A stretch of DNA of 64,000 bases from Tetracentron sinense. Its lineage: Eukaryota; Streptophyta; Magnoliopsida; Trochodendrales; Trochodendraceae. Below the pieces are notes generated by a model that did no database searches, was not told where the DNA came from, and worked only from the letters and a program-made list of their open reading frames with translations. This document shows, one piece after another, positions 23,426-35,695 of this stretch. Within the stretch, counting starts at the first letter, position 1, and each line of letters begins with the position of its first letter. Where the stretch lies: contig CM026554.1 of the NCBI GenBank assembly GCA_015143295.1, forward strand, positions 33,679,531 through 33,743,530. Reading direction: 5' to 3'. The translations under genes were made by a program, and so were the position numbers.

Positions 23426-25539
23426 CTTTTCAGATACCGACTGATTTTTATCTTATTTTGATCATAAATTTTGACTCGCTTATCAGATTTTGATGATTCT
23501 ACTTGAGTTGGACTCGTCTTTCGAAGGGAAACAACTTTGTATCTAATAGATAAATCCTAATTTTGAGTTTTTAAAGGTCTAAATGGGCTCTAAATCTGAT
23601 TAATCTGTAATTTCATCAGACAAAACATCGGAAAACCCACTTTTGACTAAGCTTAGACTCAAAATCTGGAAAAACATTAAACATAAACCTCAAAGAGGAT
23701 TCCAATACCTTTCTAATGGTTCAAGAATTACTTGATTCTGATAAACGGTGACAAAACTAAAGCTTCCTAAAGTTTGAGAATATATTAAGACATCCCTCTC
23801 TTTACAACTTTGATTAAGTCTTGATCACACTACACCAATTAGATATAAATACATATGCATAAAATATGATAAAAGACTAACTACCCTTATTAAACAAGAT
23901 AGAAATAGGGAATTTAGATTCGGGTCTCTACAACATGAGTTACTGGCAGACCTGATCCTCCTAGACTTCCAAGATTTTAATATCATTCTTGGAATTGATT
24001 GGCTTCCAACTTACCACGGACAAGTAGATTTTTTTGAGAAGATGGTGAAATTCAAGCTAGTTAATGGAACTCCCTTCCATTTTAGAGGATTATAGAAGAA
24101 AGATATCGCTAGATTTGCAGCCTTAAGTCTTTCAAAGTCAGAAGTAAAAGATGGTTCTGTCATCCCAGTAGTCATCAAGTTCATTGATGTATTTTCTGAC
24201 GAGTCACCAGGGTTACCACCAGATAGGTAGATTGAATTTATCATTGACCTAACTCCAACCACTGCACCGATTTCTAGCGCACCGTATAGAATGGCTCCAG
24301 CATAACTAAAGGAGTTGAAGGTACAGATTAAGGAATTACTGGAACAATGTTTCATCAGACCAAGTATGTCACCATGGGGAGCTCCAGTTCTCTTTGTAAA
24401 GAAGAAAGATGGGTCAATGAGGATGTGCATCGATTATCGGCAACTAAACAAAGTCACAATAAAGACCAAATACTCATTGCCACATATTGATGATCTGTTC
24501 GGCCAGTTAAAGAGAGCAAGTTCTTCTCTAAGATAGATCTAGGGTCAAGGTATCACCAGTTGAAGATTAGATCAGAAGATATCCCTAAATCAGCATTTAA
24601 AATGAGATATAGACACTTCGAGTTTTTGGTTATGCCTTTCGGCTTAACAAATGCACCTGCATCATTTATGGACTTGATGAATAGGGTATTTAGACCAGTC
24701 TTGGATTGTTATGTGATAATGTTTGTGGACGAGATCCTTGTATACTCACCAACCAAGGAGGATCATGAGAAACATCTTCGGGTTACACTTGAGACTTTGA
24801 GAGAGCATAAGTTGTATGCTAAATTGAGTAAATTTGAGTTTTGGTTTGAGAATATGGCATTTCTAGGCCATGTCGTATCATTAAAAGAGATTTCAGTAGA
24901 CTCTTCTAAGATTGAAGCTGTTGCAAGTTGGGATAGGCCAAAAGTGTTACAGAAATCAGGAGTTTCCTAGGCCTCGTAGGTTATTATAGAAGATTTGTAG
25001 AGAGATTCTTTAGCTTGGCACTACCACTCACTTACCTGACCAAGAAAAATGTCAAGTTCACATGAGATGATAAATGAGAGCAGAGTTTCTTAGAATTGAA
25101 GAAGCGCCTCACTACGGTCCCAATTCTCACTATTTCATCAGATAGTGGTGGATTTGTAGTTTACAGTGATGCTACGCATGTTGGATTAGGTTGTGTTCTC
25201 ATGCAACATGGTAAAGTCATTGCCTATGCATCACGGTAATTGAAGAACCATGAGAAGAACTACCCTACTCATGATTTAGAGCTAGTTACAGTGGTTTTGC
25301 TCTAAAGATCTGGCGGCACTATATGTATGGAGAAGAGTTTGAATTTTTATAAATCAACAAACCTCAAGTACTTATTCTCTCAGAAAGAGCTCAACTTGAG
25401 AAAGAGTCGTTGGGTAGAGTTTTTGAAAGATTATGATTGTTCGATTCAATATCATCCAGAGAAAGCTAATGTTATAGCAGATGCACTTAGCAGAAGACCC
25501 TCTGATTTACTGGCACACTTAAGGGTCAAAAGGTGGGAA

Positions 25540-26320
25540 TTTTGTTCTCCTTACCACACAAATAGCCTCACTGCTGCTGCATGCCTTCGATCTACGCGCA
25601 ACCTCGCAAAGAACCTTCGCCCTCCCGGCCGGAAACATCTCATAGATAAAGTGAGTTCCCGATATCGGAAATTCTTATTATTCGATCCCCCACTCGAGCT
25701 ATGTTGGACGGTCTATTACCTGCCCCCTCCACTATAAGGGCGCGCTTTGGGATGCTGAGGAGCTATTATCGCCCCTGTAGATTCTGGCCCAAGCCTGAGT
25801 TGAAGCGACCTTCCATCGGACCCTGAAAGAGAGCAGCTTAATGCGGAGGCAGTTCCAGTCCTTGTCGCAGCGCAGTAGCCCTTTACTAGTAGGGGTTTGC
25901 TGGATCGATCGATGGAGTGTTAGTTTCATCTTGTTTAAGCGGGTGAGAAGTATGGCTTACTTTGGTTGGGCAAGCTAGTTCAGTGGATAAGATGGCTGCA
26001 GACCCTGAGTCTGAGTCTAGTTCGTCAAGCTAATTGAATCTGCCGATGCATTCGTTCGGATACATTCTTCCTTCTTATGTATGATTCCTCGTCTACTGCC
26101 GCGTCCAATGAATGGGTTTCGAAGATAAAAAAACTTTATTGGGTGGGATTGGGACATAAATTGACCTAGGTAAATCCATGAGCTCAATTCGATTATTCCT
26201 TACCTATTCTTAATAAGCATCTGAGCTAATTCGTTCAGAACTCAGTTGACTGCTGCTATAGATAAGGCGGAGCATCCTTGGCCTAAGCCAAAATGTTGAA
26301 TAGTAGGAGACGGGTATACC
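25540..26320. other. Probable organelle-derived (mitochondrial) insert in the gypsy pol
   Basis: The retrotransposon protein similarity stops near 25540 (after [10 protein letters not shown]) and resumes near 26323 (MSNNEISFSLCTFGPLV). The DNA between is visibly richer in G and C than its surroundings, has no LTR, TIR or poly-A ends, and has the word texture of plant mitochondrial spacer DNA (for example aagggcgcgctttgggatgc). I infer a nuclear insert of mitochondrial DNA. No organelle gene was recognised, so a different filler DNA is possible. Confidence 0.4.
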
Positions 26321-27860
26321 TAGAAGACATGTCTAACAATGAAATAAGTTTTAGTCTTTGTACCTTTGGACCGTTGGTAGCTAATATTGTTGTCAGATCA
26401 TATATTCGAGTCAGAATCATAGAATTGCAAGGTTCTGATGAATAATTGTTAGCTTATCAAGCTAAGTCCTTCAAAAATGGTCAATAGGATTTCTCAATTA
26501 ATGGAAAATGAGCCATAACATTTAAAGGCAGGTTATGTGTCCCAAATAACGAAGAATTGAGATGAGAGATTTTTGATGAAGCACATTGATCCAAGTATAC
26601 AGTTCATCCCTGTGGTATTAAGATGTACCAAAATCTCAAGAGGCACTATTAGTGGAGGAATATGAACAGAGATGTGGCTACTCATGTATCTTAATATTTG
26701 GTCTATCAACAAGTCAAGGCCGAATATAAGAGACCTGCAGGATTATTGCAACCTCTTCCCATTCCTGAATGAAAGTAGGAAAATATATCAATGGATTTTA
26801 TTGTAGGTTTGCCAAGGACATCTAAGAATTTCGATGCTATTTGGGTAGTAGTGGACCGTCTGACTAAGACAACTCATTTTCTATCTTATCGGACTACCTA
26901 TAATGCTAATAAGTTAGCGGAACTATATATTAAAATGACGTAGTTTATCTCCATGGAGTACCTGTCAGTATAGTTTCTGATAAAGACACAAGGTTTATAT
27001 CAAGATTCTGGAAGAGTTTTTAGCAAGCCATGGGATCTCGCCTAGATTTCAGCATGACATTTCATCATCAAACAGATGGTCAGACAGAGAGAGTGAATCA
27101 GGTTATTGAAGATACGCTCCAATCGTGTATGCTTGACTTTCAAGGCAGTTGGGATGAGCATTTACCCTTAGTTGAATTTGCTTATAACAACAGTTATCAA
27201 GCAATTATTCAAATGGCACCATTTGAAGCCTTGTATGGTAGGACTTATCGATCTCCTATTTGTTGGGATGAAATAGGAGAGAGAAAATTATTGGGTTCCA
27301 AGTTAGTTGAACAGACCACAGACAGGGTTAACTTGATTAGGGAAATGTTAAAAACTGCTCAGAGTAGACAAAAGAGTTATGCTGACACCTGGAGAAGAGA
27401 TTTGGAATTTCAAGTGGGAGACTATGTCTTCGTCAAAAATATCTCCTACAAAGGGGATTATGAGATTTGGAAAGAAAGACAAGTTAAGCCCAAGGTATGT
27501 TGGACCTTTCGAGATTATCAGGAGGGTAGGAGAAGTGGCATATAGGGCTACCCTGCCTCCTCACATGGCAGCAGTTCATAATGTCTTCCATGTTTCTATG
27601 TTGAGCAAGTATATTCAAGATCCATCACACATCATTGACTTTGAACCTCTGAAAATTTGAGAAGATTTAACAATGGTAGAACAACCGGTTCAAATTCTAG
27701 ATCAAAAAGAGTATGTTCTACGCAAGAAGACCATCCATTTTGTCCTCTTTCGATGGCAACATCACCCCGTTGAAGAAGCCACTTGGGAAAGAGAAGATGA
27801 AGTTCGAGAGAAATATCCCCACTTGCTTTAACTCAGGTATGTAATTTCGAGAACGAAATT

Positions 27861-27877
27861 CTTTTAAGGGGGAAGGA
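27861..27877 (+). promoter_or_regulatory. Polypurine tract
   Basis: aagggggaagga immediately precedes the 3' LTR start. Confidence 0.8.
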
Positions 27878-29046
27878 TGTAGAACCCTGAATTTATTATT
27901 CTTGATATTCGTGATGATTATTAAATTTTATGGAAACTTGTGTTTAAAAATTTAATGTGAACAAGCTCATAAATTTTAGGTGAAACGCATTGATTTTAAA
28001 ACTCAAATAAAGTACTTAATTTAAGACATTTTTAGAGTGAAATTGCATGAAAAGAAAGATAGGCAAAAGACTTATAAAAAAGAAGGATCGGCGCTCCGGC
28101 CGATCAATCACCCACAGGCGGCGGCGATCGATCGCCCACAACACTGTTTTGGCCTCGATTTGCATGATTTTTCGATTTTTGGAGTCCCTAGGACCCCCCA
28201 ACACTATAAATAAGTCGTATATTCGTGGGTTGAGGGTTTCTAAAACTTTCTAAACCTAAAAGAAAGAGAGAAGGGGATTTTGAGAGATTCAAGAGGAGAG
28301 ATCAAAGGTTTTACAAGGAAAAATGACGAAAAGGCTTAGATCAATCTCATTTGCAAGCGTTTGATCATAGGGAAGTAACCGGGAGTGGTAAATACAAATT
28401 TATTTATATCAATATGGTGACTTTAAGATAAACAAGAGAAATAAGTACAAGTGAACACGTATAAGAATTGAAATTGAATTATGCTTCCGCACTCTGAATT
28501 GTTTATATGTTTACGTGTCACGTTGAATTTTAAATTATGCCTTATATTAAATGTTATATTGTTAACTAGAAGTTTATATATACGTGGGATAACTTGTTAC
28601 TCAACCGATGACTTTTGTTGTCGGCAGATTTTAGGTTTGATATTTGTGCTCCAGGACCTTGGGAAGAGGAAGAGTACGACGAAAAAGAGGAAGACCTGCA
28701 GGTGATTACCCTGATGGTGAATGGAATTTGGACCGTTAGCCATTTCCTAGAAATTAATTACTAGTATTTTGATTTGGAGTTTTAGACAATGTAATAGACT
28801 AAATTTTAAACTTATGATTAGATTGAATTGATGATTGGGAATCATAGAAAATGATTCAAATTATTTATGATGTTTTTAGTATTTAATTCAAAACATTAGA
28901 CTTGATCATGATTTATTTAAAGAAAAATTTTCAAGTTCATGTTTTAGATTGCCTTAAATACTTTATGACAGGAAGTTATGGAAGTTGATGGTTAGGTCAC
29001 GTGCCAAAGTCTCACATTAACCCAGGTGGGATTTTGGGGAGCGATA
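27878..29046 (+). repeat. 3' LTR of the gypsy element
   Basis: Matches the 5' LTR through its whole length. The palindrome cluster (28090-28140) has about 24 more bases here than in the 5' LTR. Followed directly by the GAGAG target copy. Confidence 0.93.
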
Positions 29047-29051
29047 GAGAG

Positions 29052-29589
29052 TAAATGATTTTGTGGGTATCCATGTCCCTGCTTCCAGTTAATGTCATGC
29101 TTTTTGTATACTTTTTCATATATGTAAATGATATGGCTAGTCAATGTTAACTAAATCACTGCTTTCTATAACTACTTGAAAAAGGGTTCACCATAAAGGG
29201 ACCTTGTTTTGTAAATTGTAGTATCTCGTATGGGTTCAAAGTCTTCAAGATGGGATCATCTTTGGAGTCCCACTCCCATGTACAGAAATGTGTACAAGTA
29301 TCAAGTTTTATTGTGTATTACTAGAAAATCAAAATTTATTTTATTGGTATCTCAGGAGAAGTTGGTGAGAAAGAAATACTCATTTTTAGCTATTTTATTG
29401 CATCAGTGATAAGGAGGTTGATACTCTTTAATTGTAACCATGGCTTAATTTTTAAGCTTCTAGAAATCAAAATATATTCCTTATGCGATGTCGGGATGCA
29501 GGATTTGATGTGTTTTGTTACAAGCACAAGTATGGCTCATCACATGCCCTTGGATGAGTGTTTATCAGTGTAAGAGTGTTCTAGTAGTC
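29052..29589. other. Spacer
   Basis: No gene or repeat structure recognised. Confidence 0.4.
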
Positions 29590-30093
29590 AACCATGATTG
29601 GGGGCAGGTATAGGGTGCAAACATGTTAGGGTTTAAAATGCCCCTCCAAGTGGGCTGCTTGTAGACTATACCATAGCCTATTCTATATGCTGAATGCTGG
29701 GGTAATGCAGGTGTTTTCCTAAAAGGTTTAGGGCCACTTAACACCGTACATACGAATCCTTGGTTTAGAACATACCTGAAAAGGGACGATTGATGTAAGC
29801 AGGAACGTTCAGAATCCTTCCATGAGGGTAATCACCTAGCATGCGTAATTCCGCAGACCTCCAAGACTTTTAAGCTTCTGACATTGAGGATAATCATCCA
29901 GCAACCGTAAGCGTAATAAGCCTGTCTACTGGGTTTCATAAATTATTACACTACTATGATATACACAATACACGATACACCCTAATATTAGGCTAAATAC
30001 TTAGGCATTTGAATAATTTTGAGTTTTATTTGGCTTAAACCTAGGTTCCGGGTTGAACCTTAAAGGAATATTTCCCAACAGAGTCGCCAGAGC
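29590..30093 (-). mobile_element. Internal remnant of a Tat/Ogre-type gypsy element, with PBS
   Basis: On the minus strand the word TGGCGACTCTGTTGGGAAA (complement at about 30073-30091) follows the LTR end. This is the Arg-tRNA-like PBS used by Tat/Ogre elements. The DNA beyond it to about 29590 has no coding signal and is taken as leader remnant. The far border is uncertain, and no gag or pol remains. Confidence 0.55.
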
Positions 30094-32735
30094 TGTGAGC
30101 ACGGATTTTGTTACTCACAAGATTGATTAAGATTAAGAGTCACCACCTATTTATTCTAAGGGATAGGTCTCAGGATTATGGATAAGGTCTTAAGATCTGC
30201 ATTAAAGTTCTAGGTAAGAGGTTCGATTAAGTCTTAGAGAAGGTGTTAGGTGGGTACTCTGAGACCCCCATTTTGCAATAGTTATCTACTCCCTAGGTAT
30301 AAGCCAAATTAATGTCAAGTATTATTCAAATGCCTTAGTTTTTAAATTAGACTAATCCAAGAAAGAAAAACTAATTAGGGTCGAACCCGGGTTGAGTTGC
30401 CTACGTACTCACATAGGGTAAGATCAAACCGAGCGTAGTTCTGGCACATGAGCCCATGCCAAGGCTAAAAGAGTGTGTGTGTGTGTGTGCATTGGAGTGA
30501 CTTAAGGGTCTAGCCCAGGGGGCTAGGGATGGTTAACCAGGTTGGTCAAGTGCATGGTCTAAGGTTGATTCAGTCCCGGAGGCCAAACTTAAGCCCCGAG
30601 GCTTGGGGTTTAGTCCAGTAGACTAAGATTAGGCCCGATAGGCCGAGGGTTAGCCCAGTAGGCTAGAGGTTGGGCCCGGTAGGCTAAGGGGAGCTTAATC
30701 GGAGTCAAAAGGTGGGTTAACCATGGTTAGAGTTGTTAACCATGGTTGGCAAGGTCCAAAGTCAGATTTTTAGTTTTTTATATTTTTTAGATGTTTTTGG
30801 AAATTTTTAGGATTTTTCCAAATGTTAAGTGAGTTTAACCATGGTTAAAATTTAATCAGAATTGAATTGACCTTTGTTGAAAGGTATGGTCTAGTCTGGG
30901 TGGGCTTAGGTAGTTTGACAGGGCATAAAATGGCCTCCTACCGGGTCTGGGCCCTGTGAAAGACCCATTTAAAAGAAAACTGGGATTGACCGTAAACTGT
31001 TTATCACAAATTCCAATCATTCAGAGATTTGGACTGGCAAGAGAGAGTTCATCGCCATTCCCACTCTTTTTTGAGAATGGCTTTGCAGGTCAGGGGAGGA
31101 ATTAGGGGTTAACCCATGGGGTCATGGACCCTCAAGGCTGGTTAGGGGACTTCCCCACTTGTCCTGAGCCTGTTATGGGCCCTGGGTTTGGTCTAAAATG
31201 GGCCCACAATAGTCATGTTCGCACTGTAAATGAAATCTCAGAATGGCGGTAGAATGTTTACCGTCATTCTGGACAATTTGCTTTCAGAGTGATTTTAACC
31301 ATGGTTAAGCAAGTTAGGTGAGCCTCAAAGGACCAGGGTTGGCTGAGGGAGGTCCTAGAGACCAAGTCTGTGCCCTTGAATGGACCAGGGCTCAACTAAC
31401 TGGGGTCCACAGCCACTGGAAGGAAGAAGGTCCAGAATGACGGTATTGTGTTTATCGTCATTCTGGAAAATTTTCAGAAATCGAATTGGGCCCCATGGTG
31501 CTGCACCGTACTATTTTCAGTGGATCCCTCATGAGCTGAGGTCCCCCAAAAGCTAAAGGGGTAGACTGAGTGGTGGGAGGACGGCCTAAGGTCGAACTTA
31601 TACTCTTGAGGGGAACCCTTAAGCCTATAAAGAAGGTAAGGTATCCTCCTTTGAGGGTTTACAATAGTCAAAATGCTAAAAAAATCCCATGGAATAGGAC
31701 CAGGGGCTCACATGATGGTTTTACAAAAAAAAAAGGGGTAGGGAGAGGCCCTACCCTGCTGCTACCCTTCACCAGTGGTGGTGGCTTCGGTGGTGGTGGT
31801 GCAGGATGATGGTGGCGCACAGTGGTGGTGTTGCACGGCTGTAGCAAGGCTTAGGATGGTCCTGGGGGCCTCTGGTGAGGCTTGGGTGAGGTTAGAACTC
31901 GAGGGCAGTAAGGCAGAGGCTCGGATAGGTGGTTCAACCGTTGGAGATGAAGTGAGGAGCTTGGGATTTTATAGGAGGAGGGCTAGGGACCCAGGGAAAA
32001 TAGTACAGTGGTAGGCGGAGGCTACAGGAGGGAGTGAGGGCTGCTAGAGGCGTGCTTGAACACTAGGGGGAACAGTTGAGCTACAAAACACGCAAATAGG
32101 GAATATCTGTAATTCCAGTACCGCCATTCCCCTACAAAACCAAAATGATAATGGTGGTAAAAACTTTACCGCCATTACTGGTTTTTACCCAAATGGACTT
32201 GACCTTGCTTGCACGCGGTACGGCTTGGGGGTTTTTGAATTTTTAGGCCCTATTTGGCCCAGGTTAGGGTTTAAGCCTTAGGGGCCTTGGGTTTTGATCT
32301 CTTGTGGGCCATGGGCCCATGGCCTATGATCTTAGGCCTAGGCTAGGGCTAGGCCAGGGTTTAACTATGGCTTAGAGTTTGTCCTAGGTTTGGACTAAGG
32401 TTACACTAGGGTTTGTCTTAGGGTTTATCTTGGGGTTTAGGGTTTTGACCTAGGGTTAACCGGGGTTTAACTAGGGCTGACCTAGGGTTAGACCTAGGAT
32501 TAATTAGGGTTTGACCTAGGGTTTAACTAGGGTTGACCTAGGGTTTGACTAAAGTTGACCTAGGGTTTAGCTAGGGTTTGACAGAGGTTAACCTAGGGTT
32601 AAGAAGGGTTGTCCTAGGGTTAGACCTAAGGTTTGACTGGGGTAACCTAGGGTTTACTCAGGATTGACTGAGGTTAACCTAGGGTCAGAGAGTTTAACTA
32701 TAATTAAGAAGGGGTGCAAAAATTGGGTGCTTACA
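30094..32735 (-). repeat. LTR of a Tat/Ogre-type gypsy element
   Basis: On the minus strand it starts TGTAAGCACCC and ends CGTGCTCACA, right next to the Tat-type PBS. Length 2642 bp. Inside are reiterated gcccagtaggctag words (30590-30700), three ACCGYCATT hairpins (31240-31280, 31430-31475, 32115-32185) and a telomere-like CTAGGGTT array (32390-32700). Confidence 0.75.
32390..32700 (+). repeat. Degenerate CTAGGGTT array
   Basis: About 25 variants of ctagggttt and ctagggttgac in 310 bases, spaced irregularly at 10-25 bp. It looks like, but is not, the plant telomere repeat TTTAGGG. Confidence 0.8.
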
Positions 32736-33119
32736 GGGTGGATTTGCAAAGGATTTAAAAGTTAGTGGGGGGTAAAATACAAAATTATAAAAGGGAATGG
32801 GGTATTTACAAATGACTAAAAAGATAGGGAGTTTTCACAAAATAAAACCTTCATAAAACACAATTCCTCCATCATATAATACTATTCTCCATTCACATTC
32901 ATTCATAAACCATAGACATTCATCCAAACTCATCCACCATAATTTCTCATCCTCCGTTTCACTCATTCATAGAGTTAACATTGAATATCAACATCATAAT
33001 AATTGAATAATGTTCAATAGAACCTATAAACACATGCCAAACCCTATTTCATGCTCCCAATCCCACAATACATGTATAATTATGTTAATATATGAAAAAA
33101 TCCAGTGAATCTCAAATCT

Positions 33120-34480
33120 ATGTTTGAGTCAAGAACTCACAAACCTAAGGGGGTGGCTAGGTCTTCCTACAAGTTTATCTACCTTTTTAATTTATGTAAT
33201 CAAATTATTAACTAAGGGAGGATGAACAATAAAGTACGGAATAAGAGAAACAAACAAACCACAACACAAATATTTGTACGTGAAAATTCTTTCGGGAAAA
33301 ATCACGGGAGCTAGTCCAGTAAGAGATATCATTAAGACAAAGTAACAAATACTTACAGGACTCAAACTGTACTCAACCGAACTCGACACTATGGTCTTCA
33401 GTACTCAGTCCTCCACGCCTCGATAAGCAATCACGATCTTGCAAGACTCCCAATCTATCGTAGTAGCCTGTTCTTAATAAGACTGGCCAAAGAAAGATAA
33501 AATTGTCGACAAGGAGCTGACCAAGTGGTCAGGATGTGCTAATGGAAGAGTGTCGCAATCGCCAAAGAAAAGAGTGTGGCACTCGTCTTTGTCTCTAAAC
33601 AAGACCTACGTGCCTGATCAGTGCAAAAAGATTCTAGGCGGTAGTATCCGCTTTAAAGATAGACCCGCTCTGCGATCTCAGCTGATAATTCCTGAATGGG
33701 TTGATGGTTGTTCAATTAACATTCCCTATATGGATTTGAACGGAATAAACAAGCAAGAATGATCAAACAATATCTTGCATACTCTAGGATGGAAAATGAG
33801 AGGAGAATGAGTTTGGAAAACCTTAAATCACTCAATAAAACTCTCTCAAACTTCTTAGGTTCGAATGTGGATTGAACCCAACTTATATAGGGTCAAATAG
33901 TGTTCTAATCAAGGTAGGGGACCAATTTCACAAGGAGTGGTCGACTGGTCTTAAAAGTGGTCGACTGATCCGCTAATGGTTGACTAGAGGTATGAGTGGT
34001 CAACCACCCATTAGTGTACACTCTAGAAAATAACACCATACAATTTTTTTGTATGAGCGGCAGACCAGAATCAAGAGCTGTCGACCGATAGACCCAGAAT
34101 TGGTCAAAACTTCCTTCATGAAAGTTGTAGATCTTTTTGAGGGCTTAAATTTTCATATATTATGGACTAAAATCAAAGTAACAGTCAGTGACTTATGCCC
34201 CATACACTGAACATAAGTTGTTTTGCATTTCTAACTCCTCTTATGCCTATGAAGGCTTGTATCTAGTCACCTAAGGTACATAAAATGATTCTAAGTCAAT
34301 TTTCCCCTAAGGTAGAAGGTATCTAGGTCACTTACCATCCTATGAGTGAGACGAATGCGACGTTTTGAATGTCTTCAATTGAACTTCTATGATCCTCATC
34401 ATCACGGACTTTGATGCTTGTAGGCAATGACACAAGACACTTTGTTTTGACATCGGAATATGTTAATACCAAAGGTATGG
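33120..34480. mobile_element. LTR-like repeat inserted in the preceding remnant
   Basis: Begins near a tacgtgaaaattctttcggg block (33278-33300), a phrase common to a class of plant LTRs, and holds a gtggtcgactg palindrome cluster at 33935-34095. No coding domain. Borders are approximate and family assignment is open (copia-like suspected). Confidence 0.35.
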
Positions 34481-34804
34481 ACTTACAATATATAACCCAT
34501 TAATCTATGCATAATCTTACTTAAACATATCAAGAATCATAATAAGGTTAGGTTAGACAGTATATCGACTTTTGAGATTGTACGATCCAATTGCTTGAGG
34601 ATGACCTTTGGGGCGATCTCCAAGCTTTTCCTCCATTCTCCAAGAAAAATCTCATGAAAACTCTAGGTTTTCCTCATCTCTCCTTTAAAATAGGTTTAGA
34701 CTCTTAGATACCCTGAAATTAACCCTTGAAATATTAAAAGGACTATTTATAGTGGTAGGGTTTAAAACCCTAAAAATCACGCAACTTAGGGTTTTCCCGA
34801 AATA

Positions 34805-35045
34805 TCCCGTGTGACACCGTTCGAACGGTTTATATATCGTTCGAACGAATTGGGTTCTTTTGAACAATTTTGGATTCGGGAGAACAACTCAATTGCATTT
34901 CACTAGCACCATTTGAACGAACTTAGAATCGTTCGAACGATCCGGGTTCTTTCAAACGGATTTGGCTACTAGAATGACAGTGCAATTGATCTTATTGGCT
35001 CCGTTCGAACAAACAATGAATCATTCGAACAGTTCCCCATGTTTT
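34805..35045. repeat. CpG palindrome cluster (TTCGAACG type)
   Basis: Eight or so variants of cgttcgaacg, intact or worn, within 240 bp of the LTR remnant, close to its TATA. Confidence 0.8.
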
Positions 35046-35331
35046 CCTTATTTTTCGCTTTTCTTCCATTTCTTCTTCATTATAGTTATTTTAAACGTTT
35101 CAAAGACATTACTTAACATCAAACAGATAATACATATTTAATTTGGCTATTTTACCCTCATTAATTATGATAATGACATAAGTACAAAAGTTGGATCTCT
35201 ACGGACCAGGTTTTGACAATAGAATTTGCTAATTATAAATGTGGACCCTTCACACTTGAAATTACGGATAAGGCTTTTGTGACTGCCTGATCGTAGAGTA
35301 ATCTGAGACCGAACACGAGGATGCAAGATTC

Positions 35332-35695
35332 TAGGGCGTCCAATTTTTTGGGACACCCTAGTATCCCTACTAGTTGTTCATGTATAATCTATTTCATGTT
35401 ATTTTAACCGAATCATATTATTTAATTGAATCATTTATCTTGAGTGAACTACACAAATTACCTTTACCTGATTCAAGTAAAATAACCGGAATCATGCAAT
35501 TTTGAGTGAGTCATGCATGTTAACAAATTTAAGTAAAATAACTCAAATCAGGTTACTTAATTTGATTCACGGTATTTTATCAGAATACGCAAAGCTTTTC
35601 ATCGGATGAGTAAGTAATTGGGTTATTATGTATAAAAAAATTTTAAAAGAAGAATAGTTAGGATATTAGGGCACCTCAAATTTTTGGATGCCCTA
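35332..35695. mobile_element. MITE with self-complementary ends
   Basis: The left end tagggcgtccaattttttgg continues to acaccctagtatcc. The right end reads ggatattagggcacctcaaa, then tttttggatgcccta. The two ends are inverted repeats of each other over about 38 bp, and each end can also fold on itself. Non-coding, 364 bp. Confidence 0.65.

Larger units (their letters stand above)
19782..23932 (-). mobile_element. Solo LTR, gypsy (Tekay-like), nested in the gypsy element
   Basis: Ends are tgtaacgacccc and gggtctctaca, with 5-bp flanks acata and acatg (4/5). On the minus strand it starts TGTAGAGACCC and ends GGGGTCGTTACA, like the LTRs of Tekay-type elements. A TATA-like ctatttatag (plus-strand reading) is at about 23209, with a pyrimidine-rich leader region next to it. 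No internal domain is present, so it is a solo LTR formed by LTR-LTR recombination. It interrupts the host element between protease and reverse transcriptase, so it is younger than that element. Confidence 0.8.
19440..27835 (+). mobile_element. pol region of the gypsy fossil
   Basis: Recognisable parts in order: aspartic protease with DTGSTHSFV (about 19620); a stretch before the RT at 23940-24060 (FNIILGIDWLPTY); reverse transcriptase at about 24310-24960 ([33 protein letters not shown], and a YxDD-equivalent site FVDE); RNase H at about 25150-25500 (ending ADALSRR); integrase core at about 26780-27300 (DFIVGLPRTS, WVVVDRLTKTTHF); and a chromodomain at about 27710-27830 (FRWQHHPVEEATWE). It is broken and interrupted by two large insertions. 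Confidence 0.9.
16767..29046 (+). mobile_element. Ty3/gypsy chromovirus fossil with both LTRs
   Basis: Bounded by two LTRs of about 1.17 kb and a perfect 5-bp target duplication, GAGAG (16762-16766 and 29047-29051). Order: LTR, PBS (tRNA-Met type), gag, protease, reverse transcriptase, RNase H, integrase, chromodomain, polypurine tract, LTR. That order and the chromodomain place it in the chromovirus branch, probably Tekay/Del. It is broken many times and also interrupted by a 4.15-kb solo LTR and a probable organelle-DNA insert. By eye the LTRs differ at roughly 5-7% of bases over their first 250 bases, suggesting an age of a few million years, depending strongly on the mutation rate. Confidence 0.93.
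32736..35203 (-). mobile_element. Gypsy (Tekay-like) LTR remnant, interrupted
   Basis: The parts 32736-33110 and 34480-35203 resemble the solo LTR at 19782-23932 (shared words such as the agattagaaaagatatcgacc / aggttagacagtatatcgac type, ccaagaaa.tctc, and a TATA-like ctatttatag at 34741). The right end ttggatctctacg corresponds to the LTR start on the minus strand. The left end was not found; the Tat/Ogre LTR may sit inside it. It is interrupted by a different repeat at about 33120-34480. Confidence 0.5.

Noticed and set aside
31570-32014. Glycine-rich protein frames
   Set aside because: They lie inside the Tat/Ogre LTR and arise from GGTGGT repeats.
32390-32700. Interstitial telomere
   Set aside because: The word is CTAGGGTT with irregular spacing, not TTTAGGG, and it lies within LTR borders.
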